This document shows, in pieces, positions 1 through 7,819 of a stretch of 64,000 bases of DNA. The DNA is taken from the NCBI RefSeq assembly GCF_002885955.2, contig NZ_POQS01000003.1, positions 260,902 to 324,901 of the forward strand, given 5' to 3'. The stretch comes from Achromobacter pulmonis (GTDB taxonomy: Bacteria > Pseudomonadota > Gammaproteobacteria > Burkholderiales > Burkholderiaceae_B). The position numbers were made by a program, and so were the translations under genes. The first letter of the stretch is position 1. Every line of letters begins with the position of its first letter. Under the pieces are notes generated by a model that saw only the letters and a program-made list of their open reading frames with translations, had not been told where the DNA came from and searched no databases.

Positions 1-2283
1 CTGGTCTACGACCCGGCCCTGATGCGTGGCCTGCGCAGCCCCGGGCTGCATGGCTCCTACCCGCCCGACGCCGCGCTGGCCGCGCTGTTGCGCGACACCG
101 GCCTGATGGCGCGCCGAGGCGACGCCGGCCGCTACGCCATCGTGCGTGAGCCGGCGGGCGCGGCGCAGCTCGAAGCGGTCACCGTCGACGGCTACTCGCT
201 GGGCGAAAGCAGCGAGGCGCTGGGCGGCTACGCCATACCGGCCAGCGCCACCGCCACCAAGCTCGACCTGTCGCTGCGCGAAACGCCGCAGACCGTCAGC
301 GTCATGACGCGCCAGCGCATCGAGGACCAGAACCTCAACAGCGTCAGCGACGTGCTGCAGCAGGCGCCCGGCATCTCGGTGCAGAACATGGGCAGCGAGC
401 GCTTCAACGTCTATTCGCGCGGCTATGCCATCGACCAGTACCAGCTCGACGGCGTGCCCACGGTGGTCGAGGTTGGCACGCAGGACGTCGCGCCCAGTTT
501 GGCCGACACTGTGGTCTACGACCGCGTCGAGGTCCTGCGCGGCGCCGCCGGCCTGATGAGCGGCGTGGGCGAGCCGGCGGGCACGCTCAATTTCGTGCGC
601 AAGCGCCCGACCACGCAGTTCCAGGGCCATGTCTCGGCGGGGGCCGGCTCCTGGGACCGGTTCCGGCTGGAGGCCGACGTGGCCGGCCCCTTGAACCCAT
701 CGGGCAGCGTGCGCGGTCGCGCCATCGCCGCGCAGCAGCGCGGCGGCAGCTTCATCGATTACTACCGCGAAAAAAAGGACGTGCTCTACGGTGTGATCGA
801 GGCCGACCTGACCGCCACCACGCAACTGACCGCAGGCATCGACTACCAGCGCAAGCAGCCCACCGGCACGCTGGGCGGGCTGGGCACGCCGCTGTTCTAC
901 AGCACGGGAGAACAGGCGGACCTGCGCCGGTCGCGCAGCGTGGCGGCGCGCAACAACTTCTTCGACGTCGAAGCCGTGACGGTGTTCGGGTCGCTGCGCC
1001 AGGAACTGGGCGGCGGCTGGACCGGCAAGCTCTCCTTCAACCGGCTGGAAAGCCAGCGCGACTTCCAGACCGCGATGGCTTCCCTGACCGCCGGCTTCGC
1101 CAACCCCGTCACCGGCGCCGGCGTGCCGCTCTGGATTCAAGGCGGCAACAGCCGGCAGGTGCAGACCGGCCTGGACCTGCATCTCGAAGGGCCGTACACG
1201 CTGTTCGGGCGCGAACACCAACTGGTGGCCGGCGTGTCGTTCACCGAGTCGGACACCAAGTCGGACGTGATGCGCGACGTCAGCGGGGCGGCCGCGGCCA
1301 ATCCGTTCAATCTCTACGGCTGGCGCAATCAGTCGGTGCATCCGGACCTGGTCAAGAACTACGACAACGACACCTATACGCGGGAAAGCGGCGCCTACCT
1401 GGCCACGCGGCTGCGTCCGACCGACAGGCTTTCGCTGATCGCCGGCGCCCGCGTCAGCAACTACAAATGGCACTACCAGCAGTTGTTCGCCGCGCCCGCC
1501 AGCCGGCCCTTCGACCAGGACATGCTGGCCGAGGAAAACGGCCGGGTCACGCCTTATGCCGGCGTGCTCTACGACCTGGACGACAGCTCCACGATCTACG
1601 CCAGCTATGCGTCGATCTACAAGCCGCAGTACTACCGCGACCGCAACGGCCGCATGCTGGACCCGCGCCAGGGCGAGAACATCGAACTGGGCTGGAAGGG
1701 CGAATTCGCCAATGGCCGGCTGGAGGCGTCGGCGGCCGTCTATGAAATCCGCCAGGACAACCTGGCGATCGCCGACGACGGCCAGATCGTGCCGGGCACC
1801 GACAACGTGGCGGCCTACCGCGCCGTGCCGGGCGCCAGGACCCGCGGCCTGGACCTGGAACTGACCGGTGAACTGAGTCCCGGCTGGCAGGTGTCCGCGT
1901 CCTATGCCTACAACCGCAGCGAGGATGCAGACGGCAAGCGCATCAAGACCGTCATGCCCGAACATCTGGTCAAGGTCTGGACCACGTACCGCCTGCCGGG
2001 CGACTGGAACCGCACGGTGGTGGGCGCCGGCGTGAACTGGCAGAGCAGGATCCATTACTCCGCCACGCCCTGGCAGCTCGGCCGCACGGTCACGGCGAGC
2101 CAGCCGGCCTACGCCGTGGTCAACTTGATGGCCAGCCACGAGTTCAGCCCATCGCTGACCGCGACGCTGAATCTGAACAACGTGTTCGACAAGAAGTATC
2201 TCGATAGCCTGGACACGACCTTCAACACCGGCTACTACGGCGCGCCGCGCAACGCCATGCTCAACCTGAAATACCGCTTCTAG
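1..2283 (+). CDS. TonB-dependent siderophore receptor (5' end outside window)
   Basis: Outer-membrane receptor that takes up ferric siderophores using energy from TonB-ExbBD. The frame is open from base 1, so the true start and signal peptide lie upstream. The first ~50 residues look like the end of an STN (secretin/TonB N-terminal) domain, which in FpvA/FecA-type receptors signals to an anti-sigma factor. A plug domain follows (LRETPQTVSVMTRQRIEDQN, then the GVGEPAGTLNFVRKRP region) and a C-terminal beta-barrel ending NAMLNLKYRF with the usual terminal aromatic residue. The protein therefore looks functional at its C-terminus. Its TAG stop overlaps the CTAG target duplicated by the adjacent insertion sequence. 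The STN domain suggests an upstream FecI/FecR-type pair, not visible here. The ligand cannot be told from sequence. Confidence 0.93.
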   Translation: MVYDPALMRGLRSPGLHGSYPPDAALAALLRDTGLMARRGDAGRYAIVREPAGAAQLEAVTVDGYSLGESSEALGGYAIPASATATKLDLSLRETPQTVSVMTRQRIEDQNLNSVSDVLQQAPGISVQNMGSERFNVYSRGYAIDQYQLDGVPTVVEVGTQDVAPSLADTVVYDRVEVLRGAAGLMSGVGEPAGTLNFVRKRPTTQFQGHVSAGAGSWDRFRLEADVAGPLNPSGSVRGRAIAAQQRGGSFIDYYREKKDVLYGVIEADLTATTQLTAGIDYQRKQPTGTLGGLGTPLFYSTGEQADLRRSRSVAARNNFFDVEAVTVFGSLRQELGGGWTGKLSFNRLESQRDFQTAMASLTAGFANPVTGAGVPLWIQGGNSRQVQTGLDLHLEGPYTLFGREHQLVAGVSFTESDTKSDVMRDVSGAAAANPFNLYGWRNQSVHPDLVKNYDNDTYTRESGAYLATRLRPTDRLSLIAGARVSNYKWHYQQLFAAPASRPFDQDMLAEENGRVTPYAGVLYDLDDSSTIYASYASIYKPQYYRDRNGRMLDPRQGENIELGWKGEFANGRLEASAAVYEIRQDNLAIADDGQIVPGTDNVAAYRAVPGARTRGLDLELTGELSPGWQVSASYAYNRSEDADGKRIKTVMPEHLVKVWTTYRLPGDWNRTVVGAGVNWQSRIHYSATPWQLGRTVTASQPAYAVVNLMASHEFSPSLTATLNLNNVFDKKYLDSLDTTFNTGYYGAPRNAMLNLKYRF

Positions 2284-2400
2284 GGAAGGTCTGAAGAACT
2301 CGATTTCAAACATCCAAAAATCGACCTCATGACCAAAGTATTCAAAAATGGTTAAAAACTGCTCAAATCATCGCCACTTTCGGGTTGTTTGCACCCCGAT

Positions 2401-2420
2401 CAGGCCCGTTTTCGGGCCTG
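2401..2420. other. Perfect 8-bp hairpin inside the IS element, past the transposase gene
   Basis: CAGGCCCG, a TTTT loop, then CGGGCCTG form a perfect stem in the ~157-bp noncoding part of the IS, downstream of the transposase on the minus strand. There is no good U-tract directly after it on either strand (a T5 run lies ~8 bases later on the plus strand). It may stop or slow transcription entering or leaving the element; this role is inferred only. Confidence 0.45.
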
Positions 2421-2440
2421 TTGGCGCTTTTTGGGCGCAC

Positions 2441-3415
2441 TTACCCTGCCACCGCCGTCAACGGGCGGCGTGCCATCCAGATATTGGACAGCGTAAACAA
2501 CATTTTCAAATGCGCAGTGTTCTTGGCCAGTCCACGGAATCTGACTTTACGAAACCCGAATTGGCATTTGATGACACGAAACGGATGCTCAACCTTGGCT
2601 CGAAGACTGGATTTGGCCCGCTCAATGTTTTGCGTCAAACGATCAATTGCGCTGTTACCCAAGGCGCGCCGTTTGCCGGGGCGCATGGCAATGTGCCAGG
2701 TTACGTCACGCCCTTGGTGCTCGGGTCGTTTGTCTACGCCTTGATAACCGGCATCGCCAAAAGCCAACGTTTCTTCACCATGCAGCAACGCAGCCGCCTG
2801 AGTAACATCATGCTCATTGGCAGCGGTGCCCACCACCGTGTGGACCAGCCCGCTGTGAAGATCAACCCCAATGTGGGCCTTCATCCCAAAGTGCCACTGG
2901 TTTCCCTTTTTGGTCTGATGCATCTCGGGGTCCCGCGTGCCGCTGGCGTTCTTGGTCGAGCTGGGTGCATCGATAATTGTGGCGTCCACAATGGTGCCTT
3001 TGCGCACCTGAATGCCTTGATCCTGCAACAGCAGGTTGACCGCCTCAAGCGCTTGGTCGGCAATGTTGTGCTGCTCGAGCAGATGACGGAAGTTCAAAAT
3101 GGTGGTCTCGTCCGGCACACGACCTCCAGGCAGTTTGGCAAACTGGCGCATCGAAAAGCTGTCGTACAGCGTCTCTTCCATGGCCGGGTCCGACAGCGAA
3201 AACCACAGTTGCATGAAGTAGATGCGCAGCATCGTTTCCAGCGGATACGGTGGACGACCGATGCCCGGTTTGGGGTAATGCGGATCGACCAGATCGGCAA
3301 AGAGCTTCCACGGCACCGCACGCTCCATCTTGGCCAGAAACTTCTCACGGCGCGTTTTCTTGCGTTTGCCAACGTACTCGGCTTCGGAAAAACTCAACTG
3401 GCTCATCGGGTTCAC
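2441..3415 (-). CDS. IS5-family DDE transposase
   Basis: Catalyses excision and integration of the surrounding IS. The 324-residue protein has the IS5 N-terminal region (EYVGKRKKTRREKFLAKMER, then PKPGIGRPPYPLETMLRIYF) and a DDE catalytic core: first Asp in TIVDATIIDAP, second Asp in FGDAGYQG, and the Glu in KVEHPFRVIKCQFGFRKVRF, matching the Y-(2)-R-(3)-E-(6)-K style of the IS4/IS5 group. Length is normal and there is no frameshift, so the copy is probably active. The start could be the first or fourth codon (MNPMSQ). It is transcribed toward the siderophore receptor, convergent with it. Confidence 0.93.
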   Translation of the reverse strand: MNPMSQLSFSEAEYVGKRKKTRREKFLAKMERAVPWKLFADLVDPHYPKPGIGRPPYPLETMLRIYFMQLWFSLSDPAMEETLYDSFSMRQFAKLPGGRVPDETTILNFRHLLEQHNIADQALEAVNLLLQDQGIQVRKGTIVDATIIDAPSSTKNASGTRDPEMHQTKKGNQWHFGMKAHIGVDLHSGLVHTVVGTAANEHDVTQAAALLHGEETLAFGDAGYQGVDKRPEHQGRDVTWHIAMRPGKRRALGNSAIDRLTQNIERAKSSLRAKVEHPFRVIKCQFGFRKVRFRGLAKNTAHLKMLFTLSNIWMARRPLTAVAG

Positions 3416-3506
3416 TCGGATCGGACTGTTTTCAATAACTTATATTCTGACAGGTTCGTTGGACTTGTTCAGAGGTTCCCTAGGTCCTGCCGGATCCGCT
3501 TGCCCG

Positions 3507-3533
3507 AAGGCCCGCCTGCGCGCGGGCCTTTTT
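3507..3533 (+). terminator. Rho-independent terminator, displaced from the receptor gene by the IS
   Basis: AAGGCCCGC pairs with GCGGGCCTT across a 6-base loop and is followed by TTT. Removing the IS and one CTAG copy places this hairpin ~25 bases after the receptor stop codon, so it is most simply that gene's original terminator. Confidence 0.8.
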
Positions 3534-4021
3534 CATTCCGGCCGGCCCTGCGCGGCCGCGTCTTTATTTCTGAAATATTGCCGTGGTGGTGACTTGAATT
3601 TGAAGCGGTGACATTTCATTGGGTAATCAGCAAATAACCCCAGGTCAGCGCGCGCATGGTTTCAACCAGATTAATCAAAATCAACAAAAACCAATTTCAA
3701 TATTTACTAACAATATCCGGGCGCGATTATGTTGCCATTTATGTAATGGATGTAATCGTTTGAGGGATTTCCCGGGGTTTATTGCGACCGATCCGATTTA
3801 TTTCCACAGCAATATAAATTTTTAGAAAGAAATTTGCTGTTCGGCCCATCTACGATTCGTGGGCTCGTCGCTCGGCAAGCTCAGCCGGGTATCTGGATGT
3901 AAACAATCTACAAGCAATACGCCCGTCCAAACACGAACGTATTTCGATGTCATGTCGATTACTCGTCTTTGGATGTCAATTTCTAGTGTCGCACGACACG
4001 ACGAAAACAGTGAGGTCCCCC
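3534..4021 (+). promoter_or_regulatory. AT-rich leader region upstream of the Vi capsule operon
   Basis: About 490 bases without a convincing gene. From ~3560 to ~3990 it is markedly richer in A+T than the rest of the window, with stretches such as AATCAAAATCAACAAAAACC (3675-3694) and AATATAAATTTTTAGAAAG. Short open frames here have no recognisable product. Its position suggests it carries the promoter and regulatory sites of the operon starting at 4022. I could not pick a convincing -35/-10 pair and saw no JUMPstart/ops-like element. AT-rich DNA of this kind is often a target for nucleoid proteins or a scar of gene transfer; that is inference. Confidence 0.55.
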
Positions 4022-5299
4022 GTGGTAAAGAGAATCGCAGTGTGTGGCCTTGGATATGTCGGCCTGCCGGTAGCAGTGGCATTTTCCAAGCGCTTTGATG
4101 TCATCGGTTTTGATGTGGACAAGCGGCGAATCGCGCGACTGAAAGAGGGTGATGACTGGACAGGCGAGATCGAACGCGATGCATTGCTTGCTTCCCCCAT
4201 GCAGTTCACCCACCAGGTCTCGGAACTGGACGGCTGCGATTTTTTCGTGGTCGCCGTGCCGACGCCCGTCGACGAACGCAATAACCCCGATTTTTCGCTG
4301 CTGGTGCGCGCCTGCCAGTCCATAGGCCCGGTGCTGCGCCCCGGATGCATCGTGGTCTTCGAGTCCACCGTCCATCCCGGCGCCACCGAGGAAATCTGCG
4401 GTCCCGAGCTGGAACGCGCCTCGGGTCTGCGCTGCGGCGTCGATTTCAAGCTGGGCTACAGCCCCGAACGCATCAACCCGGGCGACCGCGAACATCCGCT
4501 GGAGAAGATCGTCAAGATCGTGTCCGGCCAGGACGAGGCCTCGCTGGAAGTCATCGCCGGGGTCTACGAACAGATCATCGACGCCGGCGTGCACCGCGCT
4601 TCTTCCATCAAGGTGGCCGAGGCCGCCAAGGTGCTGGAGAACACGCAGCGCGACATCAACATTGCGCTGATGAACGAGATGTCCAAGATCTGCGACCTGG
4701 TCGGCATCCGCACGTCGGAAGTCCTGGCCGCCGCCGGCACCAAGTGGAACTTCCTGAAGTTCACCCCCGGCCTGGTGGGCGGGCACTGCATCGGCGTGGA
4801 CCCGTACTACCTGACCTCCAAGGCGCAGGAGATGGGCTACCACCCCGAGGTCATCCTGTCGGGCCGCCGGATCAACGACGGCATGGCCAGCCACGTCGCT
4901 TCGCGCGTGGTCCAGACCCTGGCGCGCAACGGCCGCCTCGACGCCTCCACCCGCGTCGGCATCCTGGGCATGACGTTCAAGGAAAACGTGCCGGACATCC
5001 GCAATTCGAAGGTGGTGGATCTGTACAACGCCCTGGGCGCCTACGGCATCACGCCGACGGCGTGCGACCCGATGGTCGACGTCGAGCAGATGGAGCACGA
5101 GTACGGCATCAAGCTCGTGCCGCGCGAGGAGTTCCGCGACATGGACGTGCTGATTCTGGCGGTGCCGCACCGCGAAACCATGGAAACCATCTGGGAAGAC
5201 CTGCCGACCCTGGTCAAGCGCGGCGGCATGGTCTGCGACCTGCGCTCGGTGCTCGACAGCAAGCGCCTTTCCTCCGACCTCTTGTACTGGACTCTCTAA
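4022..5299 (+). CDS. tviB: UDP-N-acetyl-hexosamine 6-dehydrogenase, Vi antigen precursor synthesis
   Basis: Oxidises a UDP-N-acetylhexosamine at C6 to the uronic acid with two NAD+, in the cytoplasm, making the nucleotide sugar for an N-acetylgalactosaminuronate polymer. Seen: Rossmann GLGYVGLP at residues 9-16, the tripartite UDP-glucose/GDP-mannose dehydrogenase layout, and catalytic Cys256 in VGGHCIGVDPYYL. The GTG start at 4022 is preferred because GTGAGG lies a suitable distance upstream and the Rossmann strand begins 5 residues later; a longer frame from 3947 adds a tail without homology features. At 425 aa it has the family length. First gene of a nine-gene operon; no TviC epimerase follows, unlike Salmonella viaB. 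WbpO-type specificity for UDP-GalNAc is therefore an alternative. Confidence 0.9.
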   Translation: MVKRIAVCGLGYVGLPVAVAFSKRFDVIGFDVDKRRIARLKEGDDWTGEIERDALLASPMQFTHQVSELDGCDFFVVAVPTPVDERNNPDFSLLVRACQSIGPVLRPGCIVVFESTVHPGATEEICGPELERASGLRCGVDFKLGYSPERINPGDREHPLEKIVKIVSGQDEASLEVIAGVYEQIIDAGVHRASSIKVAEAAKVLENTQRDINIALMNEMSKICDLVGIRTSEVLAAAGTKWNFLKFTPGLVGGHCIGVDPYYLTSKAQEMGYHPEVILSGRRINDGMASHVASRVVQTLARNGRLDASTRVGILGMTFKENVPDIRNSKVVDLYNALGAYGITPTACDPMVDVEQMEHEYGIKLVPREEFRDMDVLILAVPHRETMETIWEDLPTLVKRGGMVCDLRSVLDSKRLSSDLLYWTL

Positions 5300-5338
5300 G
5301 TTCGGGCTCGTCATCCATCACTACAGGAGAGACCCTGA

Positions 5339-7819
5339 ATGGCTGCATTTACCATTGCTCCGATAGGCACCTGCCGCATCCACACGCCGCTGCGCGATGC
5401 GGTGGGGCGTTACCCGATCAAGCTGCAACTGGGGCGCAACTACGGCTTCGTGCACACCAGTACCGAGGCGCTGCAGCAGGCGCGCTTCATGTTCGGCGAA
5501 TGCGACATCCCCACCGACGTCCAGCGCCTGATCTTCCGCCCGTCCAACGGCGAGCAGGCCCGCTACGGAACGCACAAGCCGGCCGACCTCTACATGGTCG
5601 AGCTGTCCTCGCGCAAGCTGCTGACCATCGACGGCTATCCCATCCAGTCCAACTACCTGGTGCGCTACTTCAGCGAGTTCTTCGCCGACCGCACGCGCAC
5701 CCGCATGTTCTGGTCGCTGGCCCATCCCGACCGGCTGGATGAGCGGCGCGCCCAGCTGGAGCAGGACGCGGTCTACAAGAGCCTGTCTGCCGAGGACGCC
5801 AGCCTGCTGGCCCGCATCGTCAAGCGCGACCTGCCCGACGAAGAGGTCGAGCAGGAAATGCAGCAGCTGGTCGACCTGCTGGGCAAGGACAAGGTGGTGT
5901 TCGTCACCCACGTCAACGCCCTGACGCCGGACAACGTGCCGATCGAACAGCGCCAGCAGCTGATCGCCGCGATGACCGCCGGCGCCGAACGCATCGGCGT
6001 GCCCTGCTACGATCCGACGCCGCTGATGAACAAGATCGGCCAGGCCGAGGCGATGGAGCACGGCGGGCTGGACCTGACGCACTACACCTCGGTCTTCGCC
6101 GAGCGCCTGGGCGCCGAGTGGTACAAGAACTACATGCGTCCGCGCATGGGCGCGTCCACCTCGCAGCCCACCGCGGCCAAGCTGAGCGCCGAGGACAGCG
6201 CCGAACGCATCGAGAAGCTGTGGGATTCGGGCGAGCTGCGCGAAGCCTCGCGCCGCTTGCGCGATGTGCTGCGCCGTCATCCCGGCCTGCCCGACCACGT
6301 GCTGCTGTCGGCCCGCATCCAGGAAGAGCTGGGCGATTACGAAGGCTCGCTGGCGCTGCTGGGCAGCGCCGACGGCTCGGTCGCTTCCGGCAGCAAGGCC
6401 GAGCAGATCCTGATGCGCAATCATTTCAAGCTGGGCCGCCACGACCTGGCCTACCCGCTGGCCGCCGGCCTGCTGGGCGATGAAATCGAAACCCCCGAGA
6501 TCGTGCGCACCGCCGCCGTCTGCGCCGGCCAGCTGGGCTATGCGGACGAGGCCCTGAGCAACTGGAAGCGGCTGTTCCGCATCTCCGCGCCGCAGGACGC
6601 CTGGGCGCTGGAGGCGGCCGACACGGTGCTGTCGCTGCTGCAGGCCAGCGGCGACATGGAGGCCGCGATCCGCTGGGTGCACGAGGTGCGCGCAGCCAAT
6701 CCGTCCTACGGCCGCGGTTTCGCGGTGCTGTGGCGCGACCGGCTGGTGGCCGGCGACCGCGCGGGCCTGCGCGCCCTGGCGTCCGAGACGCCCGCGCTGG
6801 AGCCGACGGAAGCGCTGGAGCTGGTCAAGGAAGCCTCGTGGCGCGGCAGCATCATGGCGGCGGCCACGCTGGCGGTCTCTTGCGGCTTGAACGACAGCGA
6901 GAATGAAGAGATCCAGTCCTGGCTGCAGTCGCAGTCGCCGGTCTGGGCGGAAGAAGGCGCCCGCGCGCTGGAAGAGGGACGCCTGCGCGACGCCGCCGAA
7001 CGCATCTGCGCGCATCGCCTGCTCAATCCCGAGGCGCTGACCGGGGTGCGCGCCCAGCGCGCGTTCGAGCGCGCCATGCGGCTGGGCGTGCGCGCCGCGC
7101 TGCTGGCGGGCAACCACAAGGAAGTCATGGAACTCACGGACATCGCCCTGGACACCCAGGCCGATTTCCCCGAGCTCGACGCCATGCGCGGCCGCGCCGC
7201 CGACGCGCTGGGCGACAAGCAGACCGCCATGCGCCATCTCCAGCGCGCCGCGGCCGCCGAATCCGCGCCGTTCAGCGCCAAGCTGTTCTTCGCGCGGGCC
7301 GCGTTCAACGGCGGCTGGTTCGGCGAAGCCATCGACGCCTACAAGGCGGTGCAGGCCCATGCCTCGGCCGACCAGGGCGCGAAGGAAGAAGCGGAGCGCC
7401 AGCTCGGCCGCCTCGGGCCGCGCGCGATCCGCGGCGCCCGCGAAATGCTGTCTGCCGGCGACCACCAGGGCGCCTGGACCCTGCTGGACCGGGTCGGCCG
7501 CTCGTGGCCGGAGATGACGGAAATCGACCACGAAAAGCGCCGCGTGCTGGCCGTGCTGTACGCCGAGGCGCGGGCGCTGGATTCGTCCAGCACCAATGAG
7601 CGCCTGGCGCTGGGCGAACGCATCCTGCAACTGGTTCCGGACGATCCCGTCGGCCTGCGCCTGGCCGCCGTCGGCGCCATGCGCCTGCACCGCTTCGAAC
7701 AGGCCCTGCCGTACTGGCGCCTGCTCAAGGAACGTTCCGACAACCCGGCGCAGTTCGACCACTATATCCAGCGTTGCCTGGTGTGGATCGAAAAGGCCAA
7801 TCGCAGGAAGGCGGCATGA
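5339..7819 (+). CDS. tviD: Vi polysaccharide O-acetyltransferase TviD homologue
   Basis: TviD proteins O-acetylate the alpha-1,4-GalNAcA Vi backbone and act with the polymerase TviE at the cytoplasmic face. The 826-aa length matches Salmonella TviD (~830 aa). The N-terminal ~280 residues have an SGNH-hydrolase look: an IGTCR motif around residues 9-13 where a GDS/GxS nucleophile motif would sit, and a C-terminal catalytic-type DxxH (Asp245 and His248 in GGLDLTHYT). That fits the atypical triad described for TviD. The remaining ~500 residues are helical TPR-like repeats (for example LREASRRLRDVLRRHPGLPD). It starts 39 bases after tviB with AGGAG upstream and overlaps tviE by 4 bases, implying coupled translation. 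TviD homologues are essentially confined to Vi-type loci, so this gene strongly supports the locus identity. Confidence 0.88.
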   Translation: MAAFTIAPIGTCRIHTPLRDAVGRYPIKLQLGRNYGFVHTSTEALQQARFMFGECDIPTDVQRLIFRPSNGEQARYGTHKPADLYMVELSSRKLLTIDGYPIQSNYLVRYFSEFFADRTRTRMFWSLAHPDRLDERRAQLEQDAVYKSLSAEDASLLARIVKRDLPDEEVEQEMQQLVDLLGKDKVVFVTHVNALTPDNVPIEQRQQLIAAMTAGAERIGVPCYDPTPLMNKIGQAEAMEHGGLDLTHYTSVFAERLGAEWYKNYMRPRMGASTSQPTAAKLSAEDSAERIEKLWDSGELREASRRLRDVLRRHPGLPDHVLLSARIQEELGDYEGSLALLGSADGSVASGSKAEQILMRNHFKLGRHDLAYPLAAGLLGDEIETPEIVRTAAVCAGQLGYADEALSNWKRLFRISAPQDAWALEAADTVLSLLQASGDMEAAIRWVHEVRAANPSYGRGFAVLWRDRLVAGDRAGLRALASETPALEPTEALELVKEASWRGSIMAAATLAVSCGLNDSENEEIQSWLQSQSPVWAEEGARALEEGRLRDAAERICAHRLLNPEALTGVRAQRAFERAMRLGVRAALLAGNHKEVMELTDIALDTQADFPELDAMRGRAADALGDKQTAMRHLQRAAAAESAPFSAKLFFARAAFNGGWFGEAIDAYKAVQAHASADQGAKEEAERQLGRLGPRAIRGAREMLSAGDHQGAWTLLDRVGRSWPEMTEIDHEKRRVLAVLYAEARALDSSSTNERLALGERILQLVPDDPVGLRLAAVGAMRLHRFEQALPYWRLLKERSDNPAQFDHYIQRCLVWIEKANRRKAA

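Larger units (their letters stand above)
2284..3479 (-). mobile_element. IS5-family insertion sequence, complete (1196 bp)
   Basis: The left end begins GGAAGGTCTGAAGAACTC and the right end, read on the minus strand, begins GGAACCTCTGAACAAGTC, giving imperfect terminal inverted repeats. Both ends are flanked by CTAG (2280-2283 and 3480-3483), the 4-bp YTAR-type target duplication typical of IS5 elements. One DDE transposase gene fills the element on the minus strand. Base composition is lower in GC than the neighbours. The insertion sits directly after the receptor stop codon and leaves that stop intact, while moving the receptor terminator ~1.2 kb downstream. Confidence 0.93.

Noticed and set aside
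3619..3825. 68-codon frame in the AT-rich leader before tviB
   Set aside because: No Shine-Dalgarno, Asn/Gln-rich sequence without family; too weak to call as a gene or a tviA remnant.
3947..4021. Upstream ATG extension of tviB
   Set aside because: 25 extra residues without homology features before the Rossmann strand; GTG 4022 has better ribosome-binding context.
3534..4021. JUMPstart/ops element for RfaH control of the capsule operon
   Set aside because: No GGCGGTAG-type sequence found in the leader.
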